DNA of 64,000 nucleotides from Propionivibrio hellwigii. GTDB lineage: Bacteria; Pseudomonadota; Gammaproteobacteria; Burkholderiales; Rhodocyclaceae. This document shows, piece by piece, positions 9,179-16,947 of this stretch. The position numbers and the translations under genes are program-made. Numbering within the stretch: the stretch's first letter is position 1; every line of letters begins with the position of its first letter. Where the stretch lies: assembly GCF_041770905.1 (NCBI RefSeq), contig NZ_JBEUWX010000002.1:558001-622000 (forward strand). Direction: 5' to 3'. The notes below the pieces were generated by a model, which was not told where the DNA came from, did no database searches, and was given only the letters and a program-made list of their open reading frames with translations.

Positions 9179-9663
9179 GACGCCTCCTTCGCCTTGAGAT
9201 CTGCATATACCGGGATGAGCGATTCAATCTTGGTGCGCGAGGGCTTGCGGCGCACCGAAGTGTAGCCGACGATCTTGCCGCCGCGAATATTGGGAACAAC
9301 GACGGCATATACCCAGTAATATCCACCGTCCTTGCGCAGATTCTTGACGTATCCGTGCCATTTTTTTCCCGACTGAACTGTCGTCCACAAATCGGCAAAA
9401 GCCGCCTTGGGCAGATCCGGATGACGCAGAATGCTGTGCGGCTGACCAATCAGATCTTCGCGCGTATAGCCGGACATATCGACGAACGCTTGATTACATT
9501 GCGTGATAATGCCCGCCGGGTCGGTACAGGAAACGATCAGTTTGCCTTCCGGAAAATCCGTTTCGATATCAGTGACGAAAATTTTGCGCTGACTTCCATC
9601 GTAATACGCCAGCGTATATTCCTTGCCAGAGCCAACGACCTGGCTAGGCTCCATGTCTTTCAT
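9175..9663 (-). CDS. Stand-alone Aer-type PAS domain protein
   Basis: The 162-residue protein is essentially one PAS domain of the aerotaxis-receptor type: SCTDPAGIITQCNQAFVDMSGY, EDLIGQPHSILRHPDLPKAAF, GKKWHGYVKNLRKDGGYYWV and GYTSVRRKP. Aer PAS domains bind FAD and sense redox state. Here there is no membrane helix, HAMP or chemoreceptor signalling domain, so the output must be by protein contact. A 109-base gap separates it from the roadblock gene upstream, and it is translationally coupled to the PhnD-like gene downstream. Confidence 0.85.
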   Translation of the reverse strand: MKDMEPSQVVGSGKEYTLAYYDGSQRKIFVTDIETDFPEGKLIVSCTDPAGIITQCNQAFVDMSGYTREDLIGQPHSILRHPDLPKAAFADLWTTVQSGKKWHGYVKNLRKDGGYYWVYAVVVPNIRGGKIVGYTSVRRKPSRTKIESLIPVYADLKAKEAS

Positions 9664-9772
9664 GATAGTCCTCGTAAAATCATTTATTCAGAGTGCATGC
9701 GTCAGACCTACCAATAAACGGCAGACTCGCCGCATATCCGAACCGGAGATCGGTCATCAATAAGGCGGGTCT

Positions 9773-10135
9773 TTAGATCATCTTGGCAATACTTTCAGAA
9801 GCACGCCTGACATCGAGGAAAATCAGGCCAAGCTTGGCGTTCGGTTTGGCGAGAACGGTAACCACGGCTTCCTTGCCTGCGCCAGTCAAAATGACGAAAC
9901 CTTGGCTGCCTTTGATCAGCACCTGTTCAAGGGTCCCCCGCGCCAGTTCCTGCGCGGTGCGATCGCCCAATGACAACATGGCGGCACTCATCGCGCCCAT
10001 GCGATCCTCGTCGAACCCTTGTGGCATCAGCGAAGCCATCATCAGACCATCAATGGAAATGATAGCCGAAGCCTCAATATCGGTAGAGCTGCCATTGAGG
10101 TCATTCAATACGGATTTAAGCATGTCTGCAAGCAT
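9773..10135 (-). CDS. Roadblock/LC7 domain protein
   Basis: The 120-residue protein matches the roadblock/LC7 fold over its full length: a first helix (MLADMLKSVLNDLN), IEASAIISIDGLMMAS, a long middle helix (MGAMSAAMLSLGDRTAQEL) and strands QVLIKGSQGFVILTGAG and EAVVTVLAK. In bacteria such proteins (MglB type) are partners, often GAPs, of small Ras-like GTPases. Its position 37 bases after the previous gene and two genes after the GTPase fits that role. Confidence 0.88.
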   Translation of the reverse strand: MLADMLKSVLNDLNGSSTDIEASAIISIDGLMMASLMPQGFDEDRMGAMSAAMLSLGDRTAQELARGTLEQVLIKGSQGFVILTGAGKEAVVTVLAKPNAKLGLIFLDVRRASESIAKMI

Positions 10136-10172
10136 GGATATGCCTCCTTAGGTAAAAATTGAAAAATGCCGA

Positions 10173-10814
10173 TTAACGGCCGAAACGTTGATGCAAAACA
10201 AAAGCAAGTTCAACGAGCTGTGGTTGATTGAATGCCGGTGCACCAGCAATGACGAGGACGAAACGTTCCGGGCCGACAAAAACGGGCCAGAAGCCGAGCT
10301 GGGCATGGCCGGCGGCATTGGTCAGCGCCCAGGCGCTGCCGGGCAGACCCAGGTTACGGTTAAGCGCCCCAGCACGCCGGGCGTGCATGTTCGCCAAGTC
10401 GGCAGAAAGCGCCGAGAGTTCTTCAGCAGTTTCATGCGGGAATCCGCTGCTATACAGGTAAAAGCCTTGCGTATCGGCGAGCAGAATTTTCCCTTCCCGA
10501 CTCAGCGGCGGTAGAAGTGTCGGTAAAGTTTCCTGAAAAGGTTCGGAGGGAAATTGATAAGGCTCGTGCATTGCCTGAATCCAGCCAAGCGATTGCAGAC
10601 GCCAGACGAATTCGCGTGCCTCTTCGATGGAAGGCAAACCACTCCATTGGCAGAGATTGCTGTCATTGGCCTGCGCCTTACCCTGCTGGTCAAGCAAAGC
10701 CAGCAAAAAATTACGTAAGCGATTGCTCTCCGGCTCAGAAATAACTTTGAAGGCACCGGCGGGCGAAGGCAAAAGGTACATGCCTGGAATAAGCCTATGT
10801 GATGTATCGTTCAT
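10173..10814 (-). CDS. Second roadblock-like protein with N-terminal helical/winged-helix part
   Basis: The 213-residue protein is not assigned to a named family. Residues 1-90 look like a small helical or winged-helix module (IEEAREFVWRLQSLGWIQAM). Residues 105-213 (GKILLADTQGFYLYSSGF, ELSALSADLANMHARR, FVLVIAGAPAFNQPQLVELAFVLHQRFG) follow a divergent roadblock pattern. Its start overlaps the GTPase stop by 4 bases, so the two are probably made together and may interact. Confidence 0.6.
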   Translation of the reverse strand: MNDTSHRLIPGMYLLPSPAGAFKVISEPESNRLRNFLLALLDQQGKAQANDSNLCQWSGLPSIEEAREFVWRLQSLGWIQAMHEPYQFPSEPFQETLPTLLPPLSREGKILLADTQGFYLYSSGFPHETAEELSALSADLANMHARRAGALNRNLGLPGSAWALTNAAGHAQLGFWPVFVGPERFVLVIAGAPAFNQPQLVELAFVLHQRFGR

Positions 10815-11371
10815 GATCTGGCCGCCTTACGCCTTTCAACCATCGGATCGATGGAACATAACAGGGATTCGATAAGGAGAACGATATCCCGCCGTTCACG
10901 GGCATCAACCTCAAATACGGGCACGCCCCGCAGGCCCAGCGATGCCAGCTCTTGCTGATAATCTTCGGTCGAAGGACGTGGCCGCAAGTCGCTATGCGTC
11001 ACGCCAATTACAAGCGCGGTACGCTGGATGAAGTCTTTGAAGGCCGAAATGAAAAAACGCAGATCCCGAACAGGATTCGGACGGTCGTTATTGACCAGAA
11101 GAACCAGGCCAATCCCCCCTTCGATCAGAATATCCCACATAAAATCGAAGCGTTCCTGCCCCGGTGTGCCATATAGGTGGATCGCTGCATTATTAGGCAG
11201 GTTGATCCGGCCGTAGTCCATGGCTACCGTAGTTTCCGCCTTCATCGTACGCGTCATGTCGGTAGCCATGCTTTCAGTGCGCACGGTCGGGATGTCGCTA
11301 ATCACGTTGATTGCTGTAGTTTTCCCGGAACCCACCGGCCCGGTAAAAATAATTTTATGTACCATGTTCAT
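10811..11371 (-). CDS. Small Ras-like GTPase (MglA / COG2229 type)
   Basis: The 186-residue cytoplasmic GTPase has a P-loop GPVGSGKTT (residues 11-19), a switch I Thr region (KAETTVAMDYG, 44-54), switch II TPGQERF (69-75) and a guanine-specificity motif HSD in GVTHSD in place of NKxD. The TPGQ form of switch II is typical of the bacterial MglA-like/COG2229 group. These GTPases control polarity, motility or surface functions, with roadblock proteins as regulators. The gene overlaps both neighbours by 4 bases. The target is unknown. Confidence 0.88.
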   Translation of the reverse strand: MNMVHKIIFTGPVGSGKTTAINVISDIPTVRTESMATDMTRTMKAETTVAMDYGRINLPNNAAIHLYGTPGQERFDFMWDILIEGGIGLVLLVNNDRPNPVRDLRFFISAFKDFIQRTALVIGVTHSDLRPRPSTEDYQQELASLGLRGVPVFEVDARERRDIVLLIESLLCSIDPMVERRKAARS

Positions 11372-12678
11372 GATGAAGGTCTCGCCAAATCCGTATACCC
11401 GGCCAATTTTCTGAGCAGCATACGGAACAGGCCTTGTTTTTGATGTGTTTCTACAGGGGGCTCAACCGTTGCTACCGATGGGGTATGTTTTTCCTGAACA
11501 TTCACCAGCCCAATTGAATTGCACGCGCTGTAGAGTGCAAAAACATAGCGTTGCGGCACCTCCAGAGATTCAACCGTCTGTTCAAGCGAAGTACGGTAAC
11601 GCGCCCACAGGCCGAGAATCCGCGCCGCATGCGGCGGTGTTTGCAAACGGGTCAGGTTAGGCCAGTGCACCAGAGAAATAGAAGCATCCAGCGACGTACC
11701 TTCTGGCAGACGTCCACGCGAGGCGCACAGGGCAAAACGCCAGATCAGGCTATTCATGCCGTGCTGCTCGGCTGTCGACGGTAGTGAAGCAATTTCCCTG
11801 TCTGAAACCTGATCGATACGCAAATCTTTATAAGCCAAGGGAATACGCCCGGCGGAAAGCAGCTTGGATAGCGGCACGACAGCAAAAATGCGCTGTTTTG
11901 CCGGATCGACGATAAGTGCCTGGAATCCAAGCCCCGACATGCGCAAAGAAACGGAGCGTTCCTTTGCCATCGCCAGGACGCGCTGAACGTGTCCTTGAAG
12001 GAAATTGTCGGGACGGTAAAAAACTCCCTCGCGTGCGCTCTTGTTTCTCAGATCGACATCGGGCGAGGAGCCGATATAGAAATCAAATTCCCCGGCACTC
12101 AGACTGGGCGGTGCGGCAATACCCTTAGGCGGTATCGCGTTTTCTGCGTCATTTGAGTTTTTATCCGTTTTTTTGGACGCCATTGATACAGGTACCAATG
12201 CATTGGCACTGGAAGCGCTGGCGCCAGAAAGGCGTGTCAGTTTCTCCTTCAACACACTTTCACTGGCGACGGAAAACCTGGCAGGCGCCGTTTTATCTAC
12301 AGAAGCAGAGGTAGGTGGGGACACGGCTACAGGCTGTGTCAGGCAGCGATCCGCCAACTTACGTAAAGCTCCGGCAAATGCAGTTACATCAATTGGTTTA
12401 CGGATGGCGATTCCATTCTCCGGCGCGTGCTTTTCCGGCGTCATCGTCAGCATGATAACTTGATGCTTGGGGAATTCAGCCAAGTGTTTCTTCAGCAGAT
12501 CGTCCGCATGATAGCCGTCAATGTCGATGATGACGGCGTGCGCTTCAGCTGCATCCTGCGCAATCTGGCATAGATTGGCCAGATGGCGGTCAAAAAATAT
12601 CCGCATGGTCTGCCGGCCGCGTTCACTCATACCCAGCGTATAGACCTTAAATGCGCCTTGGGGGATTGAGATATCCAT
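11368..12678 (-). CDS. Degenerate receiver-like protein with long linker and unknown C-terminal domain
   Basis: The 436-residue protein has three parts. Residues 1-110 resemble a receiver domain (AVIIDIDGYH, HQVIMLTMTP, AIRKPIDV with the conserved Lys-Pro), but the usual N-terminal acidic pair is absent. Residues 110-200 are a low-complexity Ser/Ala/Lys-rich linker. Residues 215-415 form a structured part (FYRPDNFLQGHVQRVLAMAKE, RIFAVVPLSKLLSAGRIPL, SLVHWPNLTRLQTPPHAARILGLWA) I do not recognise. It overlaps the upstream gene by one base (TAATG) and the GTPase gene by four. It may be the input or scaffold of the GTPase system. Confidence 0.7.
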   Translation of the reverse strand: MDISIPQGAFKVYTLGMSERGRQTMRIFFDRHLANLCQIAQDAAEAHAVIIDIDGYHADDLLKKHLAEFPKHQVIMLTMTPEKHAPENGIAIRKPIDVTAFAGALRKLADRCLTQPVAVSPPTSASVDKTAPARFSVASESVLKEKLTRLSGASASSANALVPVSMASKKTDKNSNDAENAIPPKGIAAPPSLSAGEFDFYIGSSPDVDLRNKSAREGVFYRPDNFLQGHVQRVLAMAKERSVSLRMSGLGFQALIVDPAKQRIFAVVPLSKLLSAGRIPLAYKDLRIDQVSDREIASLPSTAEQHGMNSLIWRFALCASRGRLPEGTSLDASISLVHWPNLTRLQTPPHAARILGLWARYRTSLEQTVESLEVPQRYVFALYSACNSIGLVNVQEKHTPSVATVEPPVETHQKQGLFRMLLRKLAGYTDLARPSS

Positions 12679-13145
12679 TATGAAGGACTCCTCCCGGAGA
12701 GTGCCGACTGTTTGACAACAACGGCTCCTGTGCCGATAAACCCGGCCGTCAGTCGGCTGCGCGGCGCGGGCGCGGGCGTCTGCGTGAACAGCCCCTTCTC
12801 CAATCGCCTTGACAGAAACACCTGTTGAGCGGGCGACAGGAAGATCAACGACTGGCGTAACAAATTGGTGCGTAAATCAAGGGCCTCGTTCCCCGTGGCA
12901 ATGAACAGATCAACCAGCGCACCAAACAACTCTTCCGGATCATCCAGTGCCATTGCAATAAATATCCGCCGTGTATGGCACAGCAAATCTTTGGGAGCCA
13001 ATTCGATACGCGCCGCCAGAAAGTCGGCCATCGCCCGACCAGAACGCCCAAGGCGTAGATCATAACCGGCAAACGGATAAAAAGCAGGCTCAGGACTACC
13101 GATACGGGCAACAGTAGCTTCGTCAGCAAAAGACGAATCAGTCAT
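12678..13145 (-). CDS. Conserved-looking unknown, first gene of GTPase operon
   Basis: The 155-residue protein has no recognised family. Residues 20-115 are predicted helical with repeated hydrophobic periodicity (AMADFLAARIELAPKDLL, RRIFIAMALDDPEELFGAL, LRQSLIFLSPAQQVFLSRRL). The C-terminal 35 residues are Pro/Ser/Ala-rich and probably disordered. It has no signal peptide or membrane segment. It opens the operon, so its AT-rich upstream region probably contains the operon promoter. Confidence 0.6.
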   Translation of the reverse strand: MTDSSFADEATVARIGSPEPAFYPFAGYDLRLGRSGRAMADFLAARIELAPKDLLCHTRRIFIAMALDDPEELFGALVDLFIATGNEALDLRTNLLRQSLIFLSPAQQVFLSRRLEKGLFTQTPAPAPRSRLTAGFIGTGAVVVKQSALSGRSPS

Positions 13146-13596
13146 AAGAAAACAGCCAATGCATTGATCGAAGGGATAAGCATAGTTTTCTGCAGAACTT
13201 TTTGGATAATAACCTTGAAATAAATCAGAATACTACCGCCGATATCTTACAAAATTGTTGATGATATGAGGGAGACAATATCATTTCTTTTTAGCAAGAA
13301 CCATGAATTTTTTCACAATGGCTTCTCAATTCTCCACAAAATGCCAAAATACCTATCTTGGAAAGCCTTCAAGGCAAAGGTGTACGCATAATCAGCATCC
13401 CAAACAAAGCGGCAAATTAAAGCCCTGTACGAAAGAAACAAACGAGAAAATTAAGATCGATACAGAAAAACGGCACCGGAATAAAACGGAAAGCACTCCG
13501 TAATGAAATCGGAGCCGATATTCCGGTCAGGTTCTAGACACAGTCCGGCAGTTTTTAAAAAATCCGCCAAACAAAGTGAGTGGCGCAGTATTTAAG
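13146..13596. other. AT-rich leader region of GTPase operon, no gene seen
   Basis: The 450 bases upstream of the operon are AT-rich to about 13520. An ORF at 13303-13503 is Lys/Asn/Thr-rich without any domain pattern and I do not call it a gene. The promoter of the minus-strand operon should lie in the first 150 bases. Confidence 0.4.
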
Positions 13597-14107
13597 CTAT
13601 TGCAAAGCGGGTTTGAGTTTACCACCGACAAACGGAAGATACGGCCGCTCTGGGATGTTGATCGTGTAGGTGCGGGCGTTAAGCTGCTCAAAATTTGATT
13701 TTTCGCGCGCGACAAAGCGCTTGCTCACCGCCTCGGTGGAGCTTAAAAAACATCGAGCGGCTACGCACGGCGATGCTGATTTGGCCGCCGAACGGGTGAG
13801 TCGGACCATACTCCACGTTCGTGCCGATGCGGGCAAAGTCGGCACCGAGCCGCATTGTGATGCTGTCTTTAAGGTGGCTTTAATCGACCAGGATGTGCGG
13901 GTTGCTGCCGCGCTTTTTGCCCGGGCGCTTTAAGGGTTTCCACTTGCCCGTCGGGCCGCGCTGCTCGACAAAGTTGCTGACCGTCCAGTGTTTTAGCACG
14001 CCGGCAATCGCATTCATCGCTGGTGTCATGTCGCGCGAGACAGCCTGTAGGCGATTAAAAGCATCGATAATGCTTCTATCTTCCAATGTAACGACAATGG
14101 TTGCCAT
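13597..14107 (-). pseudogene. Broken Mu-like phage virion morphogenesis gene (gpG / tail-S family)
   Basis: The first 75 residues (MATIVVTLEDRSIIDAFNRL..., RGPTGKWKPLKRPGKKRGSN, HILVD) match phage virion morphogenesis proteins. An in-frame TAA then interrupts the usual LVDTGHL motif. Beyond the stop the same frame continues as HLKDSITMRLGADFARIGTN and YGPTHPFGGQISIAV, and a second frame shift leads to the C-terminal INIPERPYLPFVG. One stop and at least one frameshift show decay. It is a remnant of a Mu-like prophage, with no other intact phage genes nearby. Confidence 0.75.
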
Positions 14108-14195
14108 AATTTGGATTATGTCCTATGCCGTGATCAGGCTGATTGCGGCCGTACAAGCGCTTCCGAACCTGACGCGTCCAAAAGAGCTGCACAAT

Positions 14196-14226
14196 AAAAC
14201 CCGGTGAGTCGGCGCCGGGGGTTTTT
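14196..14226 (-). terminator. Hairpin terminator after phage-gene fragment
   Basis: An AACCCGG / CCGGGGGTT stem has T-rich ends on both strands (TTTTATT on minus, TTTTTT on plus). It directly follows the stop of the phage-like fragment at 14226 and may act in both directions. Confidence 0.55.
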
Positions 14227-14330
14227 TATTGCTCTGGCGGTTTTGGCATGCGGCGGTAGAACAAAAAACCATCGCGCTGCTTCTCGATGTATTCGCGCTG
14301 CACTGCATAGTAGGCCGGGTGTACGGCAAG
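14226..14330 (-). pseudogene. C-terminal fragment of a second phage-type gene
   Basis: On the minus strand a stop-bounded stretch reads HPAYYAVQREYIEKQRDGF followed by LFYRRMPKPPEQ and a stop. It has no start codon of its own. A different frame just upstream (GRVINEPDTPDTEAIPVRQV...IDGLMQIEF) looks like its displaced continuation, so this is probably a frameshifted remnant. The family is not identified; the link to phage rests on its neighbour and terminator. Confidence 0.4.
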
Positions 14331-14433
14331 TTAAGGCAATGGCAGATGGAAAACTCAATCTGCATCAATCCGTCAATGGCAGTAACTTGACGAACCGGAA
14401 TGGCTTCCGTGTCAGGCGTATCGGGTTCATTTA

Positions 14434-15423
14434 TTACTCTGCCAACAAGGCCGCAATCAGCCTGGCCTCGGGTAAATGCTTCCAGTAATCTACGGGCATA
14501 CAACGCCGCAAAGCAGCGGGATTACGACGTGCAGCATTAAAATGATTGGCGTAATAAGTCAGCCAAAGAACTTCGCCCGCATCGGGCGGCGGCGCATTTA
14601 CAGCAACCGCTCCGTCATGAAATTCGAGATGCGCCATATCCCATATTGCACAGGCATCGGGCGTCACAATTGCCCAGCAATGCCCGGGGAAACGTTGTAC
14701 GAAATGGGGCGCCACCAGGTGTAGCACCCGGTGACGTGGTTCATACCAGGCGACGTGCCACGCCTCCTGACGACTTTGGTGCCGCCATCGTTCTGACTCG
14801 CTCTCCAGACATCCGGCCATCGTACGGCGCTGTGCCATCCACGGACGAAAACGGACAAAACCAAGCATACGGCAAGCATCATGGCGGACATCGCGGTAAT
14901 AGTCGTTGATTGCTTTCATGTCCGGATCGAGCGGGTCACAGCGCAATGCCGGTTCTCTCTGCCAGCGCCAGAGAAAACGATACAGACAATGTAACCGCTC
15001 AGGCGCACGATGCAATATGACCAAAGACAACGCCTCCAGCAAGGTACGTGGTAAACGTAAGCCCGTGGAATTACCGGCCTTATGCGGGGCGTTCCGCATG
15101 ACTACGCTGTCACCCGCTTCGCTCGTTACTCCGTTGTTTATTCTGTTTTTCGCCTTATTTTCTGTCCTAGCCCTACTCTCTCTCCCTGCCCCACTTTCCG
15201 CTTGATCCCCCAACTCCGCCAAATAATGGGCATCTCCGGTATCTCCCGCAGTTCCGAATAAATCGAGATGGCCCTGCGCATCGTCGGCAATCCGCCAATG
15301 GACAGATTCTGGGGGTACATCGGCGCGCAGTAGATTACGGGCAGCGCTTCTGAACCCCTCCCAATCATCGGCATGGGCAAGTATGACCGTCCTCAATGCC
15401 CTCTTCTTTTGCCCAGAACTCAT
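14434..15423 (-). CDS. DUF4130 / TIGR03915-type partner of radical-SAM DNA repair protein
   Basis: The 329-residue protein resembles the probable DNA metabolism protein family that is always found beside the radical-SAM gene upstream. Marks: TVILAHADDWEGFRSAARNLL at the start, DYYRDVRHDACRMLGFVRFR, WHVAWYEPRHRVLHLVAPHF, FVQRFPGHCWAIVTPD and the C-terminal MPVDYWKHLPEA. In many bacteria this domain is fused to a uracil-DNA-glycosylase-like domain; here the protein ends just after DUF4130. Residues 55-125 contain an extra Ala/Glu/Arg-rich insertion. It overlaps the upstream gene by 4 bases. Confidence 0.8.
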   Translation of the reverse strand: MSSGQKKRALRTVILAHADDWEGFRSAARNLLRADVPPESVHWRIADDAQGHLDLFGTAGDTGDAHYLAELGDQAESGAGRESRARTENKAKNRINNGVTSEAGDSVVMRNAPHKAGNSTGLRLPRTLLEALSLVILHRAPERLHCLYRFLWRWQREPALRCDPLDPDMKAINDYYRDVRHDACRMLGFVRFRPWMAQRRTMAGCLESESERWRHQSRQEAWHVAWYEPRHRVLHLVAPHFVQRFPGHCWAIVTPDACAIWDMAHLEFHDGAVAVNAPPPDAGEVLWLTYYANHFNAARRNPAALRRCMPVDYWKHLPEARLIAALLAE

Positions 15424-16736
15424 GGTGGCAGATCGAAAAGTACGAGCTGCTCAGGCACCCGCCCGGCATACGCCGTGCGATACGCACGGTAAGGATTGAG
15501 GCAATCAAGCGATTTACCGGGATGGTGGTCGCTCACGCAAATAAAGGGCAGCATTTTTGTGACACTGGTCTTCTGCCGCATCAAATCGGCAAGCCTCAAG
15601 GTACGTACACGGCGCGCAGCCAGCAAGCGACCGACAATGCGCGTTCCCAGCCCGGGTACGCGCAACAATGCTTCGCGTGGTGCACTTTGCAGGTCAACGG
15701 GAAAAAACTCTCGATGGCGCAACGCCCAGGCCAGCTTGGGGTCGCATTCGGTAGCGAGCATGCCATCCGGCGCGGCGTCAAGAATTTCATCAGCAGAAAA
15801 ACCGTAAAACCGCATCAGCCAGTCGGCCTGATATAAACGATGTTCACGGCGTAGCGGCGGCGGTGAATGCGGCAGACAAGACGCCGCACCCGGTACGGGA
15901 GAAAACGCTGAGTAATACACGCGCCGCAGACCGTAGCGCTGATACAGCCGCTGACTGAACGAAAGGATTATGGCATCGTTGCTTGCGTCCGCGCCAACGA
16001 TCATCTGCGTGCTTTGCCCGCCAGGCGCAAATCTGGGGACTAGCGCCGGACGTGCGGCTGTATTGGGCAGAGCGCGAATACGCCCTTCGGCCAAACGACG
16101 CTCGGTGCGTGCTTCGGTAATTCCTGCATGCGCCAGATGCAAGGCAGCGTGAATCGCTCGCGCATTCTTATCCGGTGCAAGTTGTGAAAGGCTTGCCCGG
16201 TCTGGTAATTCGACATTGGCGCTGATCCGGTCAGCATAACGTCCGGCCATATCGATCAGCAGCGCGCTGGCACCGGGAATGGTTTTCAGATGAATATACC
16301 CCATGAAACCGTGACGCTCGCGCAAGCTGCGCGCCACGGCAACCAACTGTTCCATCGTATGATCCGGGCTACGCATCACGCCCGAACTTAGAAACAACCC
16401 CTCGATACAGTTGCGTTGATAAAGATCAAGCGTCAGCCAGACGATCTCTTCGGGCGAAAAACGGGCGCGCGGCACATTGCCGCTTGTCCGGTTAATGCAG
16501 TACAGACAGTCGTAACGGCATTGATTGGTCAGCAGGATTTTCAGCAGCGAGATGCATCGCCCATCGGGTGTAAAGCTGTGGCAGATACCGCGCCGGAAAG
16601 TACTGCCAATTTTCGCCTTATGACCAAGCACACCCGTACGTACTACACCGCTAGATGCACAAGACACGTCATACTTGGCTGCATCAGCCAATATCATGAT
16701 TTTCTTAAGAATCCGCTCAACGTTGACCGCTGCCAT
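15420..16736 (-). CDS. Putative DNA modification/repair radical SAM protein
   Basis: The 438-residue protein has a radical SAM cluster motif CRYDCLYC (about residues 73-80), preceded by LLKILLTNQ. It matches the TIGR03916 group (radical SAM linked to UDG), with a helix-hairpin-helix-like segment near 355-375 (LRVPGLGTRIVGRLLAAR) that suggests DNA binding. The reaction is not known. It is the first gene of the two-gene unit and sits 44 bases downstream of a LexA-box, which supports a DNA-damage role. Confidence 0.85.
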   Translation of the reverse strand: MAAVNVERILKKIMILADAAKYDVSCASSGVVRTGVLGHKAKIGSTFRRGICHSFTPDGRCISLLKILLTNQCRYDCLYCINRTSGNVPRARFSPEEIVWLTLDLYQRNCIEGLFLSSGVMRSPDHTMEQLVAVARSLRERHGFMGYIHLKTIPGASALLIDMAGRYADRISANVELPDRASLSQLAPDKNARAIHAALHLAHAGITEARTERRLAEGRIRALPNTAARPALVPRFAPGGQSTQMIVGADASNDAIILSFSQRLYQRYGLRRVYYSAFSPVPGAASCLPHSPPPLRREHRLYQADWLMRFYGFSADEILDAAPDGMLATECDPKLAWALRHREFFPVDLQSAPREALLRVPGLGTRIVGRLLAARRVRTLRLADLMRQKTSVTKMLPFICVSDHHPGKSLDCLNPYRAYRTAYAGRVPEQLVLFDLPP

Positions 16737-16780
16737 GATGAACTGCCCAAATCAGTAAAACAAACTATAGAAATATTTTA

Positions 16781-16796
16781 CTGTATATTTGTACAG
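16781..16796 (-). promoter_or_regulatory. LexA (SOS) box
   Basis: The sequence CTGTATATTTGTACAG fits the CTGT-N8-ACAG LexA operator exactly, with an AT-rich centre as in strong SOS boxes. It lies 44 bases upstream of the radical-SAM start codon and reads almost symmetrically. The site is AT-flanked as expected of a promoter. Confidence 0.8.
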
Positions 16797-16848
16797 TTTA
16801 TCAGTAATAAAACGTATGGTCTACACGGATCAATACAGCAGCAAGGCG

Positions 16849-16885
16849 CAAAAAAATCCGCCGACCCATCGCTGAGCCGGCGGAT
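16849..16885 (-). terminator. Rho-independent terminator of ppdK
   Basis: On the minus strand an ATCCGCCG / CGGCGGAT stem is followed by a run of seven T. It lies about 60 bases downstream of the ppdK stop and separates it from the LexA-controlled unit. Confidence 0.85.
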
Positions 16886-16947
16886 ATATAGATCAATGTG
16901 ATGAAACCGCGTTACACGCGCTACGAATCCTACAAATCAGACGCGAT

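Noticed and set aside
13303..13503. 66-residue Lys-rich ORF upstream of the GTPase operon
   Set aside because: Short, low complexity, weak RBS, and located where the operon promoter is expected.
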